64,000 nt of DNA from Maribacter sp. (GCA_011050675.1 DRFI01000017.1:248001-312000), one strand, 5' to 3'; positions 8,387 to 17,310 are shown, numbered from the stretch's first letter. Notes: generated by a model from the sequence alone, not told the origin. Program-made: numbers and translations.

Positions 8387-10015
8387 ATGATGAATAAAAA
8401 ATACAGTGCTCTATTTCCTTTAATTATCGCTTCTGCGCTTGCATTAGGATTTTTTATTGGCGGGAAACTGAATTTTAGTGACTCTCCAGAACGTCTTTTC
8501 TCGACTAATTCTAAAAAAGATAAACTCAATAGGCTTATAGATTACATTGACTATGAATATGTAGATGATGTTAATACCGATAGTATTGTTGATGTTACCG
8601 TAAATAGTATTTTAGAAAAATTAGACCCCCATTCAGTTTACATTTCCGAAAAAGAAATGTCTGGTGTTACAGAAAATATGAAGGGTGATTTTGTGGGCAT
8701 TGGTATTAACTTCTATTCATATCACGATACTATTGCAGTTATAAAAACGGTTAAGGATGGTCCAAGTTTTTTAAAAGGTATACTACCTGGAGATCGTATC
8801 TTAATGGCAGATAAAGACACTTTGTATGGTAAAGATTTTCCTAGTGAAACTATTGTAGATAAATTAAAGGGTAAAGAAGGTACTTCTATAAATCTTACAG
8901 TATTTAGAAAAGCAGAAAATAGAACATTTGACGTAAAGGTAAAGCGCGGTATTGTTCCTTTAAAAAGTGTTGATGCTTTTTACATGCTAACTAAAGACAT
9001 TGGCTATATCAAAGTAAATAGATTTGCCGAATCAACTTATAAAGAGTTTAAAGATGCCTTAGTTAGATTGCAAAAGCGTGGCGCTAAGAAATTAGTGCTT
9101 GATTTGCGAGATAACCCTGGCGGCTATTTAGGGATGGCAGAGGAAATGGCAGATGAGTTTCTAGAAGATGGTAAACTTATCTTGTTTACTAAGAACAAAA
9201 AAGGTAAAATAAACAAGAGTTTCGCTACGGATGAAGGTAGTTTTGAGGATAAGCCTATTTATGTGCTAATCAACGAAAGGTCTGCATCTGCAAGTGAAAT
9301 TGTTGCAGGTGCATTACAGGATAATGACGTGGGTACCATTGTTGGTCGGCGCTCTTTTGGAAAAGGTTTGGTACAGCGAGAAATGGCTCTAGGTGATGGT
9401 TCGGCAGTACGGCTTACCGTTTCTAGGTATTATACGCCTACAGGAAGAAGTATTCAAAAAACGTATGCCAATGGTACTAAAGACTATTATCAACGTTTTA
9501 CCGATAGATTTCATAGTGGAGAAATGATTTCTGTGGATAGTATTAAAGTAGCAGATTCACTAAAATTTATAACACCTAAAGGAAAAGTTGTTTATGGTGG
9601 TGGAGGTATTATCCCTGATGTTTTTGTGCCTATTGGTAGTAATGAAGAGGAAGCAGTTGAGAGTATGGATAATTTAGGTTTTTTATCCTTTTTCGTATTT
9701 GAACATTTAGAAGATGATCGTGAAAGATACGCTCAATACTCCCAAGAGGAATTTGTGAACGATTTTAAAGTAGACGATATTCTATTTGAAAGATTTGTGG
9801 AATACTCTGTCGATAGAAATTTAAGGATGAATTTTTATGACTATGAGAAAAGTATAAAGCAGTTTCTGAAGGCTAATATTGCAGAACAATTGTTTAATAC
9901 CAATATACACGCAAAAATAAAAGCCGATGAAGATCTCATGCTTCAAAAGGTACTAGAATTAGATGGTGGCATTATTAAGCAAGAAGAATCTAGCGAGATA
10001 AAAGCCAATAATTAA
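8387..10015 (+). CDS. carboxyl-terminal processing protease, S41 family
   Basis: The N-terminus has one hydrophobic segment (residues 8-27) that exports or anchors it to the periplasmic face. A PDZ domain (about 88-188, GIGINFYSYHDTIAV...GILPGDRIL) precedes the peptidase core. The serine/lysine dyad is Ser301 in SASASEIVAG and Lys326 in RRSFGKGLVQ, 25 apart as in Tsp/CtpA. The 542-residue length is typical. Such proteases trim or degrade envelope proteins from the C-terminus. The 3' end overlaps the convergent small membrane gene by 4 bases. Confidence 0.93.
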   Translation: MMNKKYSALFPLIIASALALGFFIGGKLNFSDSPERLFSTNSKKDKLNRLIDYIDYEYVDDVNTDSIVDVTVNSILEKLDPHSVYISEKEMSGVTENMKGDFVGIGINFYSYHDTIAVIKTVKDGPSFLKGILPGDRILMADKDTLYGKDFPSETIVDKLKGKEGTSINLTVFRKAENRTFDVKVKRGIVPLKSVDAFYMLTKDIGYIKVNRFAESTYKEFKDALVRLQKRGAKKLVLDLRDNPGGYLGMAEEMADEFLEDGKLILFTKNKKGKINKSFATDEGSFEDKPIYVLINERSASASEIVAGALQDNDVGTIVGRRSFGKGLVQREMALGDGSAVRLTVSRYYTPTGRSIQKTYANGTKDYYQRFTDRFHSGEMISVDSIKVADSLKFITPKGKVVYGGGGIIPDVFVPIGSNEEEAVESMDNLGFLSFFVFEHLEDDRERYAQYSQEEFVNDFKVDDILFERFVEYSVDRNLRMNFYDYEKSIKQFLKANIAEQLFNTNIHAKIKADEDLMLQKVLELDGGIIKQEESSEIKANN

Positions 10016-10215
10016 TCCTTGTTGATTTTATCTTGAATCTTTTTACTGGTAACAAACACCAGAAGTAATACTATAGCGCATAACGAAGCCATAATTCCAA
10101 TTAAGGCAATTGTACTATTTTTTTCAAAAGGGTCTGCAAAATTCACCAGGGTTACATTATAGGCAATAAGACCTATTGCAACTACTATAAAAATAATGGA
10201 TATTTTCTTGCTCAT
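10012..10215 (-). CDS. small two-TM membrane protein
   Basis: The product is 67 residues from ATG 10215, with two hydrophobic segments (about residues 3-22 and 34-57), a short acidic loop between them and a lysine-rich tail (SKKIQDKINKD). A TTG start at 10239 is possible but the ATG is preferred. No family is recognised. It sits downstream of marC territory on the same strand and overlaps the S41 gene tail to tail. Confidence 0.65.
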   Translation of the reverse strand: MSKKISIIFIVVAIGLIAYNVTLVNFADPFEKNSTIALIGIMASLCAIVLLLVFVTSKKIQDKINKD

Positions 10216-10251
10216 ATACTTGTTTTTATAAAAATACAACCTTCTAGCGGT

Positions 10252-10830
10252 CTAGAAAAGCTCATTAATGTTAGCTGCGAATAATTTAACAGCAATTGCC
10301 ATAAGAATTACTCCAAATACTTTTCTAATTACATTTACTCCGTTTTTACCCAACATTCTTTCAATCTTAACCGATGATTTAAGTACGATAAAAACAAAAA
10401 TAATATTTACGATAATTGCAATAATGATATTCTCTACAAAAAACTCGGCTCTTAAAGAAAGTAAAGAGGTAAGGGTACCAGCACCTGCAATTAAGGGGAA
10501 TGCTATTGGAACAATTGAAGCACTTTCAGGCTCATCATCTTTGTATAGTTGAATACCTAAAATCATTTCAATAGCTAAAAAGAATATGATGAACGCGCCG
10601 GCAACAGCAAATGAATTTACATCTATTCCAATTAAATTTAAAATCTCTTCTCCAAGAAATAGAAATGCTACCATAATAACGGCAGCAACCACAGATGCCT
10701 TTTCTGATTGAATATGTCCTACTTTTTTTCTAAGCCCAATGATAATAGGAATACTACCTAGAATATCAATAACAGCAAACAATACCATACTAGCAGTAGC
10801 GATCTCTCTTAAATCAAATTGAAATTTCAT
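10252..10830 (-). CDS. MarC-family integral membrane protein
   Basis: Six membrane segments span the 192 residues, with the family motifs DILGSIPIIIGL near the start and PIAFPLIAGAGTLTSLLSL in the middle. The family was once tied to multiple antibiotic resistance but its transport function is unproven. The length is usual. It is divergent from the DUF3109 gene; the 116-bp spacer holds a 17-bp inverted repeat. The small membrane gene follows 36 bases downstream and may be co-transcribed. Confidence 0.92.
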   Translation of the reverse strand: MKFQFDLREIATASMVLFAVIDILGSIPIIIGLRKKVGHIQSEKASVVAAVIMVAFLFLGEEILNLIGIDVNSFAVAGAFIIFFLAIEMILGIQLYKDDEPESASIVPIAFPLIAGAGTLTSLLSLRAEFFVENIIIAIIVNIIFVFIVLKSSVKIERMLGKNGVNVIRKVFGVILMAIAVKLFAANINELF

Positions 10831-10846
10831 CCTTCAAATTTTTTGC

Positions 10847-10894
10847 AAATTTACGTTTATAAATATGCACTTGGATGTTTATAAACGTAAATTT
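10847..10894. promoter_or_regulatory. 17-bp perfect inverted repeat in divergent promoter region
   Basis: Arms AAATTTACGTTTATAAA (10847-10863) and its exact reverse complement (10878-10894) are separated by 14 bases. The element lies 16 bases upstream of marC and 52 bases upstream of the DUF3109 gene, between the two starts. Candidate operator for a dimeric regulator, or a hairpin in the marC leader. Confidence 0.6.
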
Positions 10895-10921
10895 TCTGAG
10901 ACCATTGGTTTTTAAAAAATG

Positions 10922-10928
10922 TATCTTG
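10922..10928 (+). promoter_or_regulatory. -7-like element for the DUF3109 gene
   Basis: TATCTTG, within AAAAAATGTATCTTGC. The same string AAAAATGTATCTTGC occurs 19 bases before the dGTPase start at 37104, so this variant of TAnnTTTG is probably functional. Confidence 0.5.
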
Positions 10929-10946
10929 CGCCCCTTAAATTAGGTC

Positions 10947-11516
10947 ATGTTTCAATTAGGGAAAACTATAGTATCGGAAGAAATAATCGAAAACGATTTT
11001 GTTTGCAACCTTAGCGCATGCAAAGGTGGTTGCTGTGTAGATGGTGAAGCAGGTGCGCCTGTAGAAGATTCAGAAACAGAAATCATGGTTGATATTTATT
11101 CAAAAGTTAAACCTTTTCTACGTCCAGAAGGTATTGCGGTTATTGAAGATCAAGGTGCTTTCGTAAAAGGTGAAGATGGTGAATGGGAAACCCCATTGGT
11201 AAACGGAAGTGAATGTGCTTATGTTATTTTCGATGAAAAGAAGATTGCAAAATGTGGTATAGAAGAAGCATATAACCAGGGTAAGATTAAGTGGAAGAAA
11301 CCTGTTTCATGCCACTTGTATCCAATACGTGTACGTGAGTATACCGAACTTACTGCGGTTAATTACCATAAATGGCAAATTTGCGACCCTGCATGTGCTT
11401 TGGGTGATGAGTTAAAAGTGCCAGTTTATAAATTCGTTAAAGAAGCCCTAATTAGAAAATTTGGCGAAGAATGGTATACTGAGCTAGAGGTTGTTGCTAA
11501 AGATCATCTTAAATAG
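10947..11516 (+). CDS. DUF3109-family Cys-rich protein
   Basis: DUF3109 proteins are near-universal in Bacteroidota and have a YkgJ-like cysteine set thought to bind zinc or an Fe-S cluster. Visible cysteines are FVCNLSACKGGCC near residues 20-32, SECAYVIF, KCGIEEAY, SCHLYPIRV and ICDPACALG. The 189-residue length is normal. The enzymatic role is unknown. The last 8 bases overlap the convergent histidine kinase gene. Confidence 0.9.
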   Translation: MFQLGKTIVSEEIIENDFVCNLSACKGGCCVDGEAGAPVEDSETEIMVDIYSKVKPFLRPEGIAVIEDQGAFVKGEDGEWETPLVNGSECAYVIFDEKKIAKCGIEEAYNQGKIKWKKPVSCHLYPIRVREYTELTAVNYHKWQICDPACALGDELKVPVYKFVKEALIRKFGEEWYTELEVVAKDHLK

Positions 11517-13446
11517 TTGGTATGTATATGACTATTTGAGTGCCAGTAGGTTTGGTGTCGTCATCAAATTTGTCAATAATATCTACATGGAAGAAATTTT
11601 CATAATCACGAGAAAAATTAGCTAATCGTTCCTTAGTAATATCTATACCCACAGATTTTCTTTTTAAAAGCTTATTGTCCTTAATTTTTTCTGCAGCATC
11701 TCTACCTACCCCGTTATCTGTAATAACTATTTCTATAAAACCGTTTTTACCTTTTTTAATCTCTAAATCTATATTTTTTGATCCATCTTTAGAAGATAGT
11801 CCATGCCATAAGGCGTTCTCTAAAAATGGCTGTAGAATAAGCGATGGTATTTTTATGTTATGTGTGTCAATATCATCTTTAATATGAATATTAAAATTAA
11901 TCTCATTTGAGAATCTAATATTTTCAATGTTCATATATAACTCAACGGTTTCTAATTCGTCTGCCAATGAAATCTCTCGTTGAGAAGACGCTTCTAATAT
12001 CTTTCGTACTAGTTTTGAAAACTTGTTTAAATAATGAACAGCATTCTTTTTTTCATTATTTATAATATATAATTTAATGGAATTCAGTGAATTAAATAAG
12101 AAATGAGGATTCATTTGACTACGCAGCATACTCTGTTCGAGAGTTAAAAGCTTTTTATCTGCATTCAGTTGGCTCTGGCGGTATAAGATGTATAAGATAC
12201 CTATGAGTAATATCAAGAAAATACCGATGATGATTAGCATCGTCCTGTTTTTCCTTAGTTTTAAACGCACCGTTTCATTTTCTTCTGCTAGACGATCTAA
12301 TTGGTTAGCTCTCATTTGAGATTCGTAACGCAAAATCATATCATTCACATAACGTAGATTGAGTGAATTGGTAATACGCTCTTCATACTTTCTAGACTCC
12401 TTAAAGTAGCTCATTCCCTTTTCGTAATCATCACGCTTGATCCAGAGCTCAGATAGAAACTTATTTGCCTCTGCTATTTCTGCATTTAGATTATTAGTTT
12501 TAGCCAAGGCAAGACCAGATTCAAGATTGGTTTCTGCATTGTCATAGTCTCCTAAGCGTATTAATGACCATCCTAAGTTTATGTAAATGGTCGTAATTAT
12601 TTTTTGGTCGCCAAGAGAAATTGCTTTTAGTAGATTATTCTGTAAAATAGTGGTTGCTTCGTTTACTTTACCCAAATGGACATAAACATGAGCAATGCTA
12701 TAATTACATATTATTTTTCCTCTTTTAGAACCAACCATTTCGTTATACACAAGTGATTTTCTAAAGTTATTTAAGGCAGATTCCAGTTTCCCTTGAGATT
12801 CATAGCATTCACCTAGATTTTGATGATTTACCGCTAAACCTGCCTTATCATCCAATTGTTTTTCCAGAATCATTGAATTCTCATATTTTTCAATAGCAAG
12901 ATCATATTGTTCTAGCATTTGATAGATGCCGCCAATGCTGTTTAGGGATGTTATAATACTTGTTTTTAAACCAATTTTTGGTTCAATTACAGTTTCGGCT
13001 AGCTCTAAAGCTTCTTGGCTGTAATCTAATGCAGATTTGACAGCTTCTGTACGTCTGTAAACAGTGCTGATCATATTTAGGGTATATACTCTAAACTCAA
13101 TATTATCTGCTTCAACAGATGCTCTTAACGCTTTTTGATAAAATTCTAAAGCTTTATTGTATTGAGTTAAATCCCTATATACACTTCCTAATTGATTTAA
13201 TGCATATGCTTGCCCTATTAAGTACTTTTTAGATATAGATTTGGTTTCTATATACCGTAAAGAAATACTGTCGTGGCTAAAGGGCTCTAAAAACTTGTCA
13301 ATTTCTTGGCATGTTTTTGGGTTTTTCATTAGCAGACTATCTACTTTTTCCTTTAAAATATTAGGTATTTCTTGTGAGTAACTAAGGTGTGAGAGCACTA
13401 AAGTGTACAGTATGAAAAATAGAAATTTGTACTTGGATTTATACAC
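11509..13446 (-). CDS. TPR-containing LytS-type sensor histidine kinase
   Basis: A signal peptide (to about residue 25) leads into a periplasmic sensor of tetratricopeptide repeats (about 75-360; repeats such as ALNQLGSVYRDLTQYNKALEF). A coiled coil and one membrane segment (402-422) connect to a His_kinase domain. The phospho-acceptor is His448 in QMNPHFLFNSLNS and the ATP-binding DNGVGRD motif lies near the end. It should phosphorylate the LytTR regulator encoded 55 bases upstream. The stimulus is unknown. TPR sensors with this kinase are common in Bacteroidota. Confidence 0.92.
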   Translation of the reverse strand: MYKSKYKFLFFILYTLVLSHLSYSQEIPNILKEKVDSLLMKNPKTCQEIDKFLEPFSHDSISLRYIETKSISKKYLIGQAYALNQLGSVYRDLTQYNKALEFYQKALRASVEADNIEFRVYTLNMISTVYRRTEAVKSALDYSQEALELAETVIEPKIGLKTSIITSLNSIGGIYQMLEQYDLAIEKYENSMILEKQLDDKAGLAVNHQNLGECYESQGKLESALNNFRKSLVYNEMVGSKRGKIICNYSIAHVYVHLGKVNEATTILQNNLLKAISLGDQKIITTIYINLGWSLIRLGDYDNAETNLESGLALAKTNNLNAEIAEANKFLSELWIKRDDYEKGMSYFKESRKYEERITNSLNLRYVNDMILRYESQMRANQLDRLAEENETVRLKLRKNRTMLIIIGIFLILLIGILYILYRQSQLNADKKLLTLEQSMLRSQMNPHFLFNSLNSIKLYIINNEKKNAVHYLNKFSKLVRKILEASSQREISLADELETVELYMNIENIRFSNEINFNIHIKDDIDTHNIKIPSLILQPFLENALWHGLSSKDGSKNIDLEIKKGKNGFIEIVITDNGVGRDAAEKIKDNKLLKRKSVGIDITKERLANFSRDYENFFHVDIIDKFDDDTKPTGTQIVIYIPTI

Positions 13447-13501
13447 TATATTTTTTGAAAATAAGCTTAATTGTTAGATGTATGGAAACCATTTTAATGG
13501 C

Positions 13502-14236
13502 TTATAACATATCTAAAAAATCTGATTTTTTTTGCCTTGATACTGGTATTTTGTGGTTCGATTTCAACACGACATATCCATCGGTTTTCAAGAACTCCTT
13601 TATTTTATTGAGATTGATGATGTATGAATTATGAATTCTAAAAAATGAGTCTGAGGGCAGTAGATCATTGACCTCTTTTAATTTTTTGGTTAACACTATT
13701 TTTTGACCATCCGTTAAAAAAATTGTACTGTAATTTCCGTCGGATTCTGCATATAGAATTTCATCACTTTCAAGAAATAAAAGTTTACCATCGGTATTAA
13801 GGGTGATTCGCTTATGGACAGACCTAGAATTATAGTTTAAAAGAGCCATTTCTAGTTTTTCAACAGAGAAATTTTTACTATTAAATTTTTTAATTTTTAC
13901 AATCGTCTCCTCAAGATCATCTGTATCTATCGGTTTTAATAAATAATCTAACGCTTGGCTTTTTATTGCCTTAAGTGCATATTGATTATATGCTGTTGTT
14001 ATAACTACCGGAAAATTCTTATTCGTTAGTTTTTTAATAAATTGAAAACCGTCCATAGTTGGCATTTCTATATCTAAAAAAAGGCAATCAGGAGTATTTT
14101 TATCTAAATAGGAAAGTGCTTCATTTGGATTAGTGAACGAGGCAATAACATTTATTTCATCACTAAAATTAGTAAGCTCCCATGTTAAGCTTTGTAGTGC
14201 TTTAATTTCATCATCAACTATTACAGCTTGTAGCAT
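13502..14236 (-). CDS. LytTR-family response regulator
   Basis: The receiver domain (residues 1-120) has acidic Asp8-Asp9, phospho-acceptor Asp55 in CLFLDIEMPTMDG, and Lys102 in LLKPID. The C-terminal LytTR DNA-binding domain (about 138-244) has RITLNTDGKLLFLESDEI, the motif SDGNYSTIFLTDG, and FFRIHNSYIINLNKI. It is the partner of the downstream TPR kinase, in one operon. LytTR proteins usually bind paired direct repeats; none stand out upstream of this gene. Targets are unknown. Confidence 0.93.
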   Translation of the reverse strand: MLQAVIVDDEIKALQSLTWELTNFSDEINVIASFTNPNEALSYLDKNTPDCLFLDIEMPTMDGFQFIKKLTNKNFPVVITTAYNQYALKAIKSQALDYLLKPIDTDDLEETIVKIKKFNSKNFSVEKLEMALLNYNSRSVHKRITLNTDGKLLFLESDEILYAESDGNYSTIFLTDGQKIVLTKKLKEVNDLLPSDSFFRIHNSYIINLNKIKEFLKTDGYVVLKSNHKIPVSRQKKSDFLDML

Positions 14237-14542
14237 AAGAAATCGGGTATCAAGTTAGAAAGTTATGAAAAATTAAGCGCTTGGACTGCTTTCATATGCT
14301 ATTTTGTATCAATGGATGTAATTTTAGTGTAATCGGTATATTTTAGATTAAAGGTGTGAAATCTACATCCATCACATTAAAAAGAAAGAAAAATACTACA
14401 AATATTATATTTGGCTCAATTTAGAATTTTTTTGCCTTCCGTTTATACATAAAAAGGTGCAGGTTATACAAAATAGGGTAATGTGTTTTCAGCTTAAAAT
14501 TACCTTTAACAAAGATCATCAATAGGTTATAGAGAAATTGAT
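14237..14542. other. intergenic region with no gene seen
   Basis: This holds the leader of the LytTR operon on the minus strand and of the small ORF at 14543 on the plus strand. It is very AT-rich, and I find no clear TAnnTTTG site on the minus strand, no RNA gene and no strong palindrome. Confidence 0.5.
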
Positions 14543-14683
14543 ATGAGAAAATGCAGCATTATGTTGGCATTGTTAATAGTAGTCTTAGTGATTGCTTCTC
14601 AATTAATGAAAGAAGATAAAAATTTGAACCAAAAGATAACCATAGCATTTGATGATCAAAAACATAAAATAGATAAACCATAA
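14543..14683 (+). CDS. 46-residue single-TM peptide
   Basis: An ATG-initiated frame encodes MRKCSIMLALLIVVLVIAS, a positively charged start plus a 15-residue hydrophobic stretch, then a lysine/aspartate-rich tail ending at TAA 14681. The layout is that of a signal anchor or small membrane peptide. It lies 21 bases upstream of the secreted protein at 14705 and may share its transcript. No homologue is recognised. Confidence 0.4.
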   Translation: MRKCSIMLALLIVVLVIASQLMKEDKNLNQKITIAFDDQKHKIDKP

Positions 14684-14704
14684 CTATAAATCTTATTTCA
14701 AGCG

Positions 14705-15262
14705 ATGTTGAAAATGATTCGATTTTTAGGAAAGTCTGTAAAGGTATTTTGCTTTGGGGTTATACCGTTTGTTTTGGTGTCAGGTGGTTCTAAAAGTGTT
14801 AGTGATAATTCTAGTTTGGAGTTAGGTACTTGTAGTTTTAATGTTGATGGGAACTTAAGTTTCCATATTGATGGGGGTGCAATATTTGAAAATAGCACGG
14901 AAGAAGATAAGCATGGTAACAAGGTAGATAAGCTAGTATTAAATTTCACCACATGTGGTGCCAATCAAATTCAACAATTAGAATTTGTAATTGCAAATAA
15001 TAAAATAGAACAGGGTGGTGTGCCATCTGGAATATATAAAATAAAAAAGCTAGATCACCTTATTAATAGTTTTAGAGGTGTCTATGGTTTTGCAGATTTA
15101 GCTACTGTTAGCGAGCTGCCATATTTTGTGAAATCGGGGGATATTACTATTACTGAAAACTACGCTGACAATGTCGGTGGTAAGTTAGAAGTGCAACTAG
15201 AAAATGCAAATGGAGAATCTTTGAATGTCAAGGGTTCTTTTAGTGCTGATATAAAAATTTAA
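14705..15262 (+). CDS. secreted hypothetical protein
   Basis: A basic N-terminus and hydrophobic stretch (residues 11-26, VKVFCFGVIPFVLVSG) suggest export. The mature part is rich in beta-strand patterns, with two cysteines (Cys43, Cys84) that could form a disulfide: GTCSFNVDGNLSF and LNFTTCGANQ. The 185 residues match no family I know; the pattern recalls small secreted or periplasmic beta-barrels of Flavobacteriaceae. It follows the LytTR/TPR-kinase locus, divergently oriented. Confidence 0.65.
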   Translation: MLKMIRFLGKSVKVFCFGVIPFVLVSGGSKSVSDNSSLELGTCSFNVDGNLSFHIDGGAIFENSTEEDKHGNKVDKLVLNFTTCGANQIQQLEFVIANNKIEQGGVPSGIYKIKKLDHLINSFRGVYGFADLATVSELPYFVKSGDITITENYADNVGGKLEVQLENANGESLNVKGSFSADIKI

Positions 15263-15335
15263 ACTTTAGTACGGTTCTTTATAGGGTAGTGTATGTTATC
15301 TTATATCTAATGTTTGAGCGCCAAAATAAGTATAA

Positions 15336-15351
15336 CTACGACTTGTCGTAG
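15336..15351. promoter_or_regulatory. 16-bp perfect palindrome
   Basis: CTACGACTTGTCGTAG: 7-bp arms around TT. It lies 74 bases after the stop of the secreted protein gene, with no T-run. Purpose unknown. Confidence 0.4.
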
Positions 15352-15626
15352 GATTACGTTCTAAGAAAAGGTTTCGGGGGAACTACCTTTATTAGACTTG
15401 GTGGGCATTTTTCATAATTGAAACATTAGTGGGGCCGTACATTTTTTATTTCCACAATCGAATTACCTACTTTTTTTAATTTCTAAAGGCTTCTACCTAA
15501 AGAAGTGCAACTTAATTGGCTAATATACTCACTGTTTACGGTACTGATATTTCAGGTTCCACCAACTTAAGTTATAGTCAATTACCAATGTATTATTATC
15601 AAGCAAAGGCAATTGTTAATGCCATT

Positions 15627-15654
15627 TAATTTACTATTAGATAATAGTAAATTA
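15627..15654. promoter_or_regulatory. 28-bp near-perfect palindrome
   Basis: Arms TAATTTACTATTA and TAATAGTAAATTA (13 bp, exact reverse complements) flank a central GA. The very short centre favours a protein-binding DNA site over an RNA hairpin. No neighbouring gene start is within 300 bases. Confidence 0.5.
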
Positions 15655-15826
15655 TAAGTAGGTGCCAATAAATGAAGTGACTGAAATCTAAGTGGTAATG
15701 GTTCAATGAGCTATTTCTAAGTTACTGACACAATTTAAACTTAATATAGGTCTATTATTACAGGCTATCATTAAAGAAAAGATGACCTTACGCTTGGTTA
15801 TTGGTGTATAGTTTAAAAAAGAGAAT

Positions 15827-15857
15827 AAAAAAGACCCCAAATTAAGGGGTCTTTTTT
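15827..15857. terminator. bidirectional intrinsic terminator
   Basis: Stem AAAAAAGACCCC with its exact reverse complement GGGGTCTTTTTT around a 7-base loop. On the minus strand it lies 35 bases after the 29-residue frame ending at 15893, which supports that frame being transcribed. Confidence 0.88.
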
Positions 15858-15892
15858 ATATACGGCTAAGCCGAGGTTAAGTAAGGGGAATC

Positions 15893-15982
15893 TTATTTAT
15901 CGTTTTTAATATAAGGCTTTAATACTGTCGTAAATATCAACGCAGCTGCATATATCATCAATATTGTAATGTAGTTTTCCAT
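15893..15982 (-). CDS. 29-residue membrane miniprotein
   Basis: ATG at 15982 to TAA at 15893 encodes MENYITILMIYAAALIFTTV followed by LKPYIKNDK: one hydrophobic helix of about 18 residues and a short basic tail. The size and layout match small single-helix proteins of membrane complexes. A strong terminator 35 bases downstream on the same strand argues that this is a real short transcript. No family is recognised. Confidence 0.5.
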   Translation of the reverse strand: MENYITILMIYAAALIFTTVLKPYIKNDK

Positions 15983-16032
15983 AGCTTAAGTATAGGGGTG
16001 TAAGTTATATACGGGCAAAATTCCATTTTGGA

Positions 16033-16233
16033 TTACGGAAACTTGATCGTATCATTAAATAAACTATGAAAACTCAATTTTAGTATATTTTTGAAATTAA
16101 ACCATTTAGCCATTAATTTCATTTGTAGTAATTCAAATGAATTTGACTTAATCCCCTTATAGATATAAAAGGATAATTTTGAGGCCAGAAGTAATCCGGC
16201 ATAGACGAGTAATGTTTGTAGGTATTGGGACAT
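16033..16233 (-). CDS. 66-residue possible membrane protein
   Basis: From ATG 16233 the frame encodes MSQYLQTLLVYAGLLLASKL, an N-terminal hydrophobic segment of about 20 residues, followed by a basic, lysine- and phenylalanine-rich tail. No family is recognised. The start has a CAAATAAA on the plus strand just upstream, close to a -7 element. It could also be the remnant of a longer gene or chance. Confidence 0.35.
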   Translation of the reverse strand: MSQYLQTLLVYAGLLLASKLSFYIYKGIKSNSFELLQMKLMAKWFNFKNILKLSFHSLFNDTIKFP

Positions 16234-16273
16234 ATACAAATAAACGAAAAAGTAGGTTGTTTCTTACGTACTG

Positions 16274-16322
16274 AAAATGCATTTCATCGAATTATGCTTA
16301 TTTATTCGATGAAATACATTTT
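16274..16322 (-). terminator. hairpin terminator after the Hyi-like gene
   Basis: Nineteen-base arms (16274-16292 and 16304-16322) pair with one mismatch around an 11-base loop, and a short T-run ends the stem on the minus strand. It lies 47 bases after the stop of the isomerase gene. Confidence 0.65.
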
Positions 16323-16369
16323 ATACTCTTCTTTTTACTATTTAAATGTTAAAACATGATAGTTTTAAT

Positions 16370-17293
16370 TTATAGAAAGTCATCTACTTTTTTATAAGCT
16401 TCTATAACGGCAAGTTCCCCTTCTTTCCCATCTCTAGAATTACCGTGTTCCATTCCTAAAACACCATTGAACCCTTGTTCATGAATCCATTTGAATACAT
16501 TGTTGTAGTTTATTTCGCCTGTAGTCGGTTCCTTTCTGCCAGGGTTGTCACCAATTTGAATATATGCGATTTCTGACCAAGCCGCTTCCATATTTGGAAT
16601 TAGGTTACCTTCTTGAATCTGTTGATGGTAGATGTCAAACAAAATTTTACAAGATGGAGAATTAACTGCTTTACAAATTTCATAAGCCTGTGGCGAATCG
16701 GTAAGAAATAACCCTGGATGATTTCTAAAGTTCAAGGGTTCCAATACCATAACTATACCATGCGGTTCTAATAAAGCAGATGCTTGTTTTAAGCTTTCAA
16801 CAACGTTAGCTGTTTGGTGACCTATTCTTAGCTTCAAATCTAAATGCCCGGGTACTACGGTCATCCATTTAGCGTTTACACGCTTGGCTACTTCTATAGA
16901 GCTTTTTATATCGTTTAAAAATTCTTTACGTTTATCTAAATCTCCTGAAGTTAAATTTGCTGTTTTCCAATATATTTCGTGTGCTACAAACACCCCCATT
17001 TCTAAACCACGTTTTTTCATGGTATCAGCCATTTTTTCTTGAACTTCTATGGGGCGTTTACGCATTTCATTATCCTCAAAAGCTGTAAAACCTTGGTCTG
17101 CCATAAAGTTAAGCTGAGCAATCAGGTCATCTCCAGCAAGGTGCTTGAACATGCCAATATGTGGTGCGTATTTCAAATTAAATTGATGCGCATTTGTAGT
17201 GTTGGTCAACGTGTTGGCATACGTCATTGTACTAGCCATTGTTAGGGCACCAGTACTAAGTGCAGATTTTTGGATAAAACTTCTTCTTTTCAT
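16370..17293 (-). CDS. hydroxypyruvate isomerase-like TIM-barrel protein, Tat-exported
   Basis: The protein is an AP-endonuclease-2-fold isomerase close to hydroxypyruvate isomerase: FEDNEMRKR, MVLEPLN, FDIYHQQIQEGNLI, QIGDNPGRKEPTTGEINY and LGMEHG supply the metal ligands (Glu, Asp, His, Glu). The N-terminus MKRRSFIQKSALSTGALTMA is a twin-arginine signal, so it acts in the periplasm, unlike cytosolic Hyi of glyoxylate metabolism. The real substrate is probably a keto-sugar given the neighbouring GMC dehydrogenase and DUF1080 genes; that is inference. The 307-residue length is normal. It has its own terminator. Confidence 0.88.
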   Translation of the reverse strand: MKRRSFIQKSALSTGALTMASTMTYANTLTNTTNAHQFNLKYAPHIGMFKHLAGDDLIAQLNFMADQGFTAFEDNEMRKRPIEVQEKMADTMKKRGLEMGVFVAHEIYWKTANLTSGDLDKRKEFLNDIKSSIEVAKRVNAKWMTVVPGHLDLKLRIGHQTANVVESLKQASALLEPHGIVMVLEPLNFRNHPGLFLTDSPQAYEICKAVNSPSCKILFDIYHQQIQEGNLIPNMEAAWSEIAYIQIGDNPGRKEPTTGEINYNNVFKWIHEQGFNGVLGMEHGNSRDGKEGELAVIEAYKKVDDFL

Positions 17294-17310
17294 GAGTAGT
17301 ACGTTTAAAT

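Larger units (their letters stand above)
15263..15892. other. 630-bp gene-free stretch with palindromes
   Basis: No frame of convincing length or composition is present on either strand and no tRNA-like fold was seen. The stretch includes a 16-bp perfect palindrome (15336-15351), a 28-bp palindrome (15627-15654) and an intrinsic terminator (15827-15857). It could be a decayed gene region, or it could encode a non-coding RNA. Confidence 0.5.
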
